Origin: Microcaldota archaeon
GTDB taxonomy: Archaea; Micrarchaeota; Micrarchaeia; Micrarchaeales; CABMGC01
Length of the DNA stretch: 11,731 bases
Assembly (NCBI GenBank): GCA_030040265.1
Contig: JASHUB010000037.1
Location: 1 to 11,731, forward strand
Reading direction: 5' to 3'
Position 1 is the stretch's first letter, and the number at the start of each line of letters is the position of its first letter. Positions 6,303 to 11,731 of this stretch are shown one piece after another. The notes beneath the pieces are model-generated. The model ran no database searches. It was not told where the DNA came from and worked only from the letters and a program-made list of their open reading frames with translations. The position numbers were made by a program, and so were the translations under genes.

Positions 6303-9155
6303 TAAATTAGTTTTTAGTAGTGGTGCGCTCACGAGTCGCCGAAGCTCCCCGTTTACACGCCCACCCTATCAAGGTCATGGACTATGACCAACCTAGTATC
6401 TCGTTCCGGATGCGGCTTCGTCCTTAGATGCTTTCAGGGCTTATCCGCTTAGCGCGCAGCTACCGGGCAATGCCATATAGACAACCCGTAAACCGGAGGC
6501 GCCGCTGTTCCGTTCCTCTCGTACTAAAAACAGCTTATCCTCTGATACTGACACTTCCTGTAGATACTACCGTACTGCCTCGCGGCGTACTGAACTCAGC
6601 TCTTGTAGGTCTTTAATGGACGAGCAGTCCAGCCCTTGGTGGCTCCTGCACCACCAGGATGACCTAAGCCCATATCGGTGTATCAAACGGCCGGGTCTAT
6701 GCGAACTATCACCGGCCACGAACCGGTTACCTCCAGAGTAACTTGTTTGATAGTCTGGGGCCCCATTAAAAGAGCCTCCAGAGTTCGTTAAGCCCCACTT
6801 TCGTGTCTGCATCCCCCGCTTTTCGGGATACAGTCAGCCCTGCATATGCCTTTTAGCTTCACGAAGGGTTCCCAACCCTTCTAAGCAGAGCGTTGGCCAC
6901 TTTCGTTTCCTTATCGAAAGCAACCGCCCAGTCTAACTATCCATCTGCAGCTGTCCCCCTTTCGAGGTGAGTCATGCAACAAACATAGAGTGGTGTTACA
7001 TTGTCGCTCCATCGCAGCCGAAACCGCGACTTCGACGCTCCCACTTACGCTGTGCAGTGCTTGTAACACGGCAACAACAGACTATAGTCAAGCTTCATGG
7101 AGTCTTCATTTCCCACAGGAAGAACGCGGCATGTACACCGCGTAGTGAGTTCACCGGGTCCCAGATCGGGACAGTGGGGGAATCGTTACGCCCTTCATGC
7201 AAGTCGCCGATTAAGCGACGAGGTATTACGCTACCTTAAGAGAGTCAGAGTTACTCCCGCTCTTTGCTAGCGTTTAGCGCCTTTGTAAGGGCGTTTCACA
7301 TACTAGCGGTGAGCAGGCGTCACCCGCTGTACCAAGCCTTACGACTTTGCGGCGAGTTGTGTTTTTGCTAAACAGTCGTTCCCCCCTAGTCAATGCTATC
7401 TGCACTTCCCAAGCGCAGACATGGCTTATAGAAAACATACGCCACTATTTTGCCGATTTCCCTAACCTGGGTTCTCCCGACACCCCTTGGCCTTTTCGGC
7501 CAGCAGCACCTGTACTGGTTCTAGGTACGGATTGATACGATCGTTGCGGATTCCCTTTTCACGGGCTCAAGAATTCGGCTTTCTCAGTTCATTTAGCTGT
7601 TTCTCCTCATAACGAGACTCCACAGCCGTTTGCACTTCTTTAAGGCCTGTCCTCAAGCGTCAGAAATCCACCTTGTGTTGCCACTCCTACGTATCAAGCG
7701 CCGGAATATTGACCGGCTTCCCTTTTGGCCGTTAGTCATTGGCTACGGCCTTAGGATCGGCTAACTCCCTGCTGACAATCATCGCAAGGAAAACCTTGTG
7801 CTTCCGGGGATTTGGATTCTCACCAAATTATGCTATTACTAACACCAGGATTTTCACTGCTATACAGTCCATGCGAACGCAAGTCCGCACTTCTAGCCGT
7901 ATAGCACGCCCCCATACCCGCCTTTCGGCGCGGTGGTCTCGGTACCTAATTTAGCCCCGTCCATCTTCGCAGAGCATCATCTCAATCGGTACGCTATTAC
8001 GCGTTTTTTAAAGGGTGGCTGCTTCTGAGCCTACCTCCCGACTGTCTGTGACAACGCCCTACTTCAACACACTTAATTAGGATTTGGGGACCTTAACCAC
8101 TGTCACGGTCTTTGCCGTCTCGCGACGCTAGCTTACCCAACGCCGCCGACTCCCAGGGTCTACGCAGCACGCACATTCGGAGTTTGACTGCAAGGTGGGG
8201 CCTTTCGACCCCGTGCCTTATAATCGGTCGCTCTACCGTGCGTGCAAGCTCGCCTGGAGCTATCCTAAAGATACTTCTGGGGGGACCCGCTATTGCCATG
8301 CTCGAATGGTCTATCGCCCCTACCCTCAGCTCACCCAACAGGATATACCATGACAGGTTGCGGGCCTCCATCGGGCGTCAACCCGACTTCGCCCTGGCCG
8401 AGCGTAGTTCGCAATGGCTTCGGGTCGTATAGAAGTGACTTAGGCATTTTCATGCCCGGGGCCTCATTGCTTTCGCCCCCTCGCTTTCACTGCGTCATAT
8501 AGACTTGCCACTCCCATACACTCCCTGGCTCTTGCTTCGAGAAGAAGGACACGACACTGGTCCATGAACCTCGATCCGGCATTACTACCTTCTCTTCGGT
8601 CCACTTCTTTCCTTCCATGCCGTATCTTCTCGTAACCACCTAGTTTCAGATCTTTTCAGCCCTACTCGTGTAGGTTCTTTTCAGCTTTCGTTCGCACTAC
8701 TTGTTCACTATCGGTCTCTAGTCAATATTTAGAGTTGGAGTTTAATGCCCCCGTCTTCGCACGACATACTCAAGCCGTGCTACTCTATCGAAGCTCATCC
8801 CGTTGTGCCTTACTTACGAGGCTGTCACTCTCTTTGGCGGCGCTTTCCAACGCCTTCGGTTCACACAACAGCACTAAACGCTTCACCACATCTCCGTGCA
8901 CGTTGCCATGCAGGATTCAGTTTGCTCTGATCCGCTTTCATTCGCATTACTAACGGAATCTCATTCGATTTCTTCTCCTGCGGGTACTAGGATATTTCGG
9001 TTCCCCGCGTGTACATGCACCACTTAACATAGTGCACCATTCGGTAATCCCGGGTTCAAGGACTGACATGCGTCTACCCCGGGCTTATCGCAGCTTGCCA
9101 CGACCTTCGTCGTTACTAGAGCCAAGCCATCCTCTAGGTGGCTTAAATTGCAAGC
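6300..9155 (-). rRNA. 23S ribosomal RNA, divergent archaeal type (ends approximate)
   Basis: Landmarks on the minus strand run in the correct order. The 5' domain begins near 9155-9145 (AAGCCACCTAGAGGATGGCT) and GCCAAGCTGCGATAAGCC-like sequence follows in outline. The GTPase centre is near 7990-8040 (CAGAAGCAGCC, CGTAATAGC). Helix 69 is at about 7243-7256, the central-loop AAGAC segment at 7101-7106, and the P-loop region at 6924-6933. The peptidyl-transferase segments lie at 6721-6740, 6668-6684 and 6576-6600. The A-loop is at 6618-6630, and the sarcin-ricin loop (AGTACGAGAGGAAC) at 6512-6525. G at the 2058 equivalent is typical of archaea. Length is about 2.86 kb, so no intron is indicated. 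It stands alone, without 16S, 5S or tRNA, and has its own promoter. Several normally invariant residues are changed (see findings), while paired changes keep the helices, so it looks like a working gene and not a pseudogene. Confidence 0.95.
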
Positions 9156-9167
9156 TTGCTTCTCCTC
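9150..9167 (-). repeat. 5' arm of the 23S precursor stem
   Basis: The plus-strand bases GCAAGCTTGC, a single T, then TCTCCTC are complementary to 6286-6302. On the rRNA strand this arm lies just 5' of the mature 23S. The palindromic GCAAGCTTGC core occurs in both arms. Confidence 0.65.
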
Positions 9168-9369
9168 GAATCAATTGCGAAAAGCGCAATCTCATAAGCG
9201 TCTTGTCGACGGTTACATCATCTTACGACGCCACTTGTGCATACACGTTTGCAAGAGAGGTGGGCAACCCTAACGGGTTGGTTTCTTCACAGCAATAGGA
9301 GCTTAGAAAATTACCTCTACAAGCTCATTGCGTGCATACATGCACCAGCAATAGATATGAAAGAGAAGG
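9156..9369 (-). other. Leader of the 23S transcript, no gene, two clear hairpins
   Basis: About 200 bases lie between the promoter and the mature 23S. I see no tRNA or 16S sequence. Two hairpins stand out. At 9265-9280 CAACCC and GGGTTG enclose a four-base loop. At 9174-9190 ATTGCG and CGCAAT enclose a five-base loop. A near-palindrome TGCATACATGCA lies near 9331-9344, close to the predicted transcript start. The leader probably serves precursor folding and processing. Confidence 0.5.
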
Positions 9370-9377
9370 TTTAAATA
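9370..9377 (-). promoter_or_regulatory. TATA box of the solitary 23S rRNA gene
   Basis: On the minus strand this reads TATTTAAA, 32 bases beyond the stop of the upstream methyltransferase-like gene. It predicts transcription from about 9345-9350. It is the only good TATA-like element between that gene and the rRNA, and it shows that the 23S need not be part of a 16S-23S operon. No clear BRE (the TFB-binding element) is visible upstream of it. Confidence 0.55.
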
Positions 9378-9408
9378 CGTTCCTCCGTTCTACCGAGATG
9401 CGGAACGC

Positions 9409-10311
9409 CTATATCGCAGCTGTTTTCTTGCGCGGAACGTGGAAGTATGGCAGACCCTCCGTTGATAAAGAGCCGTTGAGCTCGCGGGTTATCCTGACCG
9501 TACCCATGTACACGTTGACCACGGTTTCTCCTCGCTCGCCGGCAAAACACTGTTCCATCCCGTCCTCTGCGAGCAGCCTTCCTTCGTTCCTCTTGAAGAA
9601 CGCGCTTACACTCGGGCTGCTGGGGAGCAGTGGGATGCCGGGAGGGTGCCCTGTCCCGATATCCACTTTGTGATGCTCAATGGTCGTTATGTAAGCAACG
9701 CCGCCAGGAGCCAGGCTGCTGCACAGGCTGTACAGGCCCTTGACTTTCGGAAGTGCCGTGTACGTCATCCCGCCGAATACGGATAGTATCAGGTGGAACC
9801 GCTGCTCGCCCATTGCCTCCACTATTTCCTCAGGGGCTGCCTGGACGTAATTATCGGTCCTTATCCGAATATGATCGCTGTTTACTATGTCACTGAACTG
9901 TTTTGGCGTGTAGATGTCGGTTCGGGTGGTGCGCACAGCTACGCCGAGCTCGACGCCTTTCTTCTCGAGCTCTTCCGGTATCGCGCTGAAGCCACATCCC
10001 TCGTACAGCACCTCGAGAGTCTTCCCGGGGAACCTCCTGCCGACCGCCGTGAGCAGATCGAAAAGGTCTGTCCTCATCTCCTGTGATGCGATTTCGACGG
10101 TGCGGTCATCGGTTGGATTACTCTGTCCGTGCCAAAGCTCCCGGCGTGCAAAGCGGGCTTTTGCGTTTGATATCCCGCGCCTGTCTGCACGGATCAGCCT
10201 TGCACAGCTGCTCCCCATGATAGGCCTGCATGCCGGAGGCACGGGGCGCATTGCGCTGGTTAGCGCGTGGTCAACGTCGGGACCTGCCGCTACGATGCGA
10301 GTTGCTGGCAT
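9409..10311 (-). CDS. Putative class I SAM-dependent methyltransferase-like protein, 300 aa
   Basis: The frame starts at ATG 10311 with a good Shine-Dalgarno, GAGGT at 10320-10324, 8 bases away. That site lies inside the last codons of the upstream gene, so the two are translationally linked. The start is 1 base after the upstream stop. The first 75 residues are basic and Ala/Pro-rich without recognisable fold. Then a Rossmann-like domain appears: motif I LEVLYEGCGFSA (99-110), a strand FHLILSVFGG (172-181), and LYSLCSSLAPGGVAYITTIEHH (193-214 in outline), the usual post-motif segment before strand 5. This arrangement is typical of SAM methyltransferases. The acidic residue ending strand 2 is not obvious (VAVRTTRTD). 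Substrate unknown. Motif I resembles that of the upstream neighbour (VLYxxCG), suggesting paralogy. Confidence 0.6.
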   Translation of the reverse strand: MPATRIVAAGPDVDHALTSAMRPVPPACRPIMGSSCARLIRADRRGISNAKARFARRELWHGQSNPTDDRTVEIASQEMRTDLFDLLTAVGRRFPGKTLEVLYEGCGFSAIPEELEKKGVELGVAVRTTRTDIYTPKQFSDIVNSDHIRIRTDNYVQAAPEEIVEAMGEQRFHLILSVFGGMTYTALPKVKGLYSLCSSLAPGGVAYITTIEHHKVDIGTGHPPGIPLLPSSPSVSAFFKRNEGRLLAEDGMEQCFAGERGETVVNVYMGTVRITRELNGSLSTEGLPYFHVPRKKTAAI

Positions 10312-10312
10312 A

Positions 10313-11131
10313 CTACACTACCTCGAATATGTACCAACCCGGAGACCTTTTAAGAACCTCGAAGTCGCGTGTCAGCCAGAACTTCAAGTGGCTTAACTGA
10401 TCATACGGTCGCCACCAGGGATAAGTCCGCTGGTCCCGGCCTATCGCCTTGAGGCTCTCCTGCAGCCCCTCGAATGCGTCGGACAGCCTCTTTGGGTCCT
10501 CTCTATTCATTTCGCTCCAGCTTTCGTAGTAGGTCAGGAGTCTTGAGAGGTCTTTGCTGAGAGTGGCCTTTCCACCTTCCCCCACTTCGACGGTTCCGAC
10601 TATGCGATGATGGTCCCTGAGCCATCTCAGAGAAGGTACCCATGCCGAGCCTGGACCTACAATGACAAAACCGCCTTTGTTTACGAGCTTTAATATCTCC
10701 TCGAGTTCACTGGGTTGAAGCTCTGTCGAACCTCGCAGCACCAAAACGTCGTGCCTTTCTTTAGGAGAGTAGGTGAATATGTCTCCGGCGACAACGCTCT
10801 TGCCCAGTCCCGTGAGCGTTTTTACAGCCTCTGGGGAGTGGTCAACGTAAGTCACGTTGGGAAACACGTTTGATGGGGTTACATCGACACCGCAGAATGG
10901 GTACAGGACGGACTTCGGGGTTCCGAACTGCTCTGCGAAAGCGGCGTAAACTGCTTTCTCAGAGGTGTACTCGCTCCCGGCACTGTAATCAGTAAACGCA
11001 ATAAATGCCCTTCCGCCCGCCATGGGATTTGGCCGGCGTACCAAGTGCCAGAGCACCATATGCGCGTTCGATCGGGCCTCTTGCCATCGCGTTAGCTGGT
11101 AACCGCGTATCGTTATCTCTCCTGCTGACAT
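10313..11131 (-). CDS. Putative class I methyltransferase-like protein, 272 aa
   Basis: The ATG at 11131 lies about 23 bases after TTTATAAA, so the transcript is probably leaderless, and no Shine-Dalgarno is present. The Rossmann-like core begins near residue 72: SVLYPFCGVDVTPSNVFP (74-91) as motif I, VTYVDHSPEAV (93-103) as strand 2 with D97 positioned to hold the SAM ribose, VVAGDIFTY (113-121) as motif III with D117, HDVLVLRG (127-134) as strand 4, and NKGGFVIVGPG (151-161) as strand 5. The Gly-rich loop is atypical (PFCGVD instead of DxGxG), so enzymatic activity is uncertain. The C-terminal 110 residues are helical, with aromatic stretches (YPWWRPYDQL, 237-246). It is the first gene of a two-gene unit with 9409-10311. 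Confidence 0.6.
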   Translation of the reverse strand: MSAGEITIRGYQLTRWQEARSNAHMVLWHLVRRPNPMAGGRAFIAFTDYSAGSEYTSEKAVYAAFAEQFGTPKSVLYPFCGVDVTPSNVFPNVTYVDHSPEAVKTLTGLGKSVVAGDIFTYSPKERHDVLVLRGSTELQPSELEEILKLVNKGGFVIVGPGSAWVPSLRWLRDHHRIVGTVEVGEGGKATLSKDLSRLLTYYESWSEMNREDPKRLSDAFEGLQESLKAIGRDQRTYPWWRPYDQLSHLKFWLTRDFEVLKRSPGWYIFEVV

Positions 11132-11153
11132 GACTATCAGAAAGCCGTCGACC

Positions 11154-11161
11154 TTTATAAA
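11154..11161 (-). promoter_or_regulatory. TATA box of the methyltransferase-like gene pair
   Basis: TTTATAAA (identical on both strands) lies 22 bases upstream of the ATG at 11131 and 19 bases beyond the regulator's stop. It gives the gene pair its own promoter, separate from the regulator gene although both are on the same strand. Confidence 0.55.
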
Positions 11162-11180
11162 CGTGCCTCGAGAAGCGTTT

Positions 11181-11579
11181 TTACGCCTGGGCGCCCTGTC
11201 TTACGGTGGTGTACATCACCGACTTCACCGCCTTGCTCCTCTTGAGCGCGCCGAAGAAGTCCCTCACCTTTGAGGCGTCTGCGCTTATGTTGAGCACGTC
11301 TATCGCCATGCCCGCATGGTGGTGGTGCAGCTCCGTCTCGATGGCACTCTCGTAACCCTCGAAGATGTCTGTCACCTTGTTCTTCTCGGCGTCCCTGTAA
11401 GTCACCACGAATACACACTCGACCTTGCCCTTGAGCATGTCCATGGTCTGGTAGTCCTTTATCATGCTCGTTATCGCGGTGCGCAGCATCCTTGACCTCG
11501 ACCTGAAACCCAGCTTCCTCTGTGTCTCGTTGATCAGCCTCATCGATTCGTCGTCTAGTGATATGCTTAGTATCCTCAT
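11181..11579 (-). CDS. NikR-like ribbon-helix-helix regulator lacking the conserved Cys metal ligand, 132 aa
   Basis: Residues 1-45 form a ribbon-helix-helix DNA-binding domain (MRILSISLDDESMRLIN, then GFRSRSRMLRTAITSMI). Residues 51-127 form an ACT-like regulatory domain as in the nickel-responsive repressor NikR. The length (132) matches NikR. In E. coli NikR the high-affinity nickel site uses three His and one Cys (H76, H87, H89, C95). Here a run of four His (85-88) is present, but the position matching C95 is Ala or Ile, and no HHHH segment occurs at the H76 site. The only cysteine, C55, is in the first strand of the domain. The metal site must therefore differ, or the ligand may not be nickel. 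The start has GGTGG about 4 bases upstream. The gene diverges from the 11707 gene across a region of symmetric repeats. Confidence 0.8.
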   Translation of the reverse strand: MRILSISLDDESMRLINETQRKLGFRSRSRMLRTAITSMIKDYQTMDMLKGKVECVFVVTYRDAEKNKVTDIFEGYESAIETELHHHHAGMAIDVLNISADASKVRDFFGALKRSKAVKSVMYTTVRQGAQA

Positions 11580-11599
11580 TTTTCCACCAGAATGGCCGG

Positions 11600-11613
11600 A
11601 ATTATTAATTTTG
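11600..11613 (-). promoter_or_regulatory. AT-rich element, possible TATA box of the regulator gene
   Basis: The minus strand reads AAAATTAATAATTCC about 25-30 bases upstream of the ATG at 11579. The position suits a leaderless or very short leader transcript, but the Shine-Dalgarno-like GGTGG at 11584-11588 would be used only if transcription starts further upstream, so the assignment is tentative. Confidence 0.35.
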
Positions 11614-11624
11614 GGCCCTGCTTC

Positions 11625-11664
11625 GTGATAAGTTAATAACTTATTTCACAATATCTATTAACTT
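11625..11664. promoter_or_regulatory. Candidate operator: nested inverted repeats in the divergent regulator/11707 spacer
   Basis: A perfect 9-base inverted repeat, AAGTTAATA (11630-11638) and TATTAACTT (11656-11664), is separated by 17 bases. Overlapping its left half is a second palindrome, TAAGTTA-A-TAACTTA (11629-11643), flanked by GTGA (11625) and TCAC (11646-11649). The unit AAGTTA thus occurs three times in alternating orientation. Well-separated half-sites resemble the general layout of NikR operators (6-base half-sites 16 bases apart), although the sequence is different. Autoregulation by the adjacent regulator is inferred. Confidence 0.5.
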
Positions 11665-11678
11665 TATGGTGTAATAGA

Positions 11679-11703
11679 ATCATCTTCCTAAGCGGAGGAT
11701 GAT
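11679..11703 (+). promoter_or_regulatory. Hairpin that would mask the Shine-Dalgarno of the 11707 gene
   Basis: ATCATCTTCC (11679-11688) can pair with GGAGGATGAT (11694-11703), giving 10 pairs including one G-U, around the loop TAAGC. The 3' arm contains the GGAGG ribosome-binding site. If transcribed, the stem would hide that site; as DNA it could be a further binding site. Confidence 0.45.
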
Positions 11704-11706
11704 CGA

Positions 11707-11731
11707 ATGGAAAGGAAAATTATAGCAGGGA
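11707..11731 (+). CDS. Start of an unidentified gene (3' end beyond window)
   Basis: An ATG at 11707 is preceded by GGAGG at 11694-11698, 8 bases away, the strongest Shine-Dalgarno site in the window. The frame reads MERKIIAG and is still open at the window end. An overlapping ATG at 11699 closes after eight codons at a TAG and is rejected. Too little is present to identify the product. It diverges from the NikR-like regulator and is a natural candidate target. Confidence 0.6.

Noticed and set aside
6571..6577. Initial impression that A2602 was replaced by G
   Set aside because: Counting from C2601-A2602-G2603 shows A2602 is kept; the changed base is A2600, which pairs with the also changed 2593.
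6300..9155. Possible rRNA intron with homing endonuclease, as seen in some archaeal 23S genes
   Set aside because: Total length is about 2.86 kb, landmarks follow at normal spacing, and there is no LAGLIDADG-like frame.
6300..9155. 23S as a pseudogene, because of changed invariant sites
   Set aside because: Compensatory changes preserve pairs (2064-2446, 2593-2600, helix 93 stem), the sarcin-ricin loop and GTPase centre are intact, and promoter, stem and terminator are present.
6428..9298. Many short open frames on both strands between about 6400 and 9300
   Set aside because: They lie inside the 23S rRNA and have no protein-like composition or start signals.
9794..10396. Plus-strand open frames opposite the methyltransferase-like genes
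   Set aside because: No promoters, and the minus frames carry Rossmann-like motifs and a linked Shine-Dalgarno.
1..11731. CRISPR array, tRNA genes, insertion sequence ends
   Set aside because: No regularly spaced repeats, no cloverleaf sequence with a CCA-side acceptor match, and no transposase or terminal inverted repeats were found.

Overview
This window is archaeal. Several starts sit about 20-30 bases downstream of TATA boxes (TTTAAATA, TATATAG, TTTAATAA, TTTATAAA) with almost no leader, which is the leaderless archaeal pattern, while operon-internal starts use Shine-Dalgarno (SD) sites. The minus strand carries a complete, strongly divergent archaeal 23S rRNA with no 16S, 5S or tRNA beside it. 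Unlinked rRNA genes occur in Thermoplasmata and in some DPANN (small-genome archaeal) lineages. The rRNA divergence and the run of unrecognised genes would suit a DPANN-like archaeon, but the sequence does not settle the lineage.

Layout. Positions 1-282 are the tail of an unrecognised plus-strand gene. Positions 462-4757 hold five plus-strand genes that I cannot assign to named families. They are a 284-residue protein, a roughly 497-residue protein with an internally repeated RLHAxHLxEK motif, two small soluble proteins, and a 315-residue protein with an N-terminal metal knuckle and three helix-turn-helix-like segments. Most have their own TATA box; the last two are 6 bases apart and probably co-transcribed. 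Then come an isoprenylcysteine/phospholipid methyltransferase-family membrane protein (4813-5397) and a FabG-type short-chain dehydrogenase/reductase (5501-6244). The reductase converges on the 23S gene (about 6300-9155, minus), which has its own promoter near 9370, a roughly 200-base leader, a matched stem joining its two ends, and a T-rich terminator. Upstream on the minus strand are two abutting methyltransferase-like genes (9409-11131), which look like divergent paralogues, and a NikR-like ribbon-helix-helix regulator (11181-11579). The regulator diverges from a plus-strand gene starting at 11707 that runs out of the window.

Functionally, the regulator, the symmetric AT-rich repeats in its divergent intergenic region, and a hairpin that would hide the SD of the 11707 gene form a plausible small regulatory unit. 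The most unusual signal is inside the 23S rRNA. Its structure is kept by paired changes (for example U2064-A2446 and C2593-G2600, E. coli numbering), yet it departs from the normally invariant sequence at several functional sites. These are a P-loop one G short, A at 2505, a changed 2507/2582 pair, C at 2453, C at 2554 in the A-loop and C at 1916 in helix 69. The numbering was assigned by eye against remembered E. coli and Haloarcula sequences.
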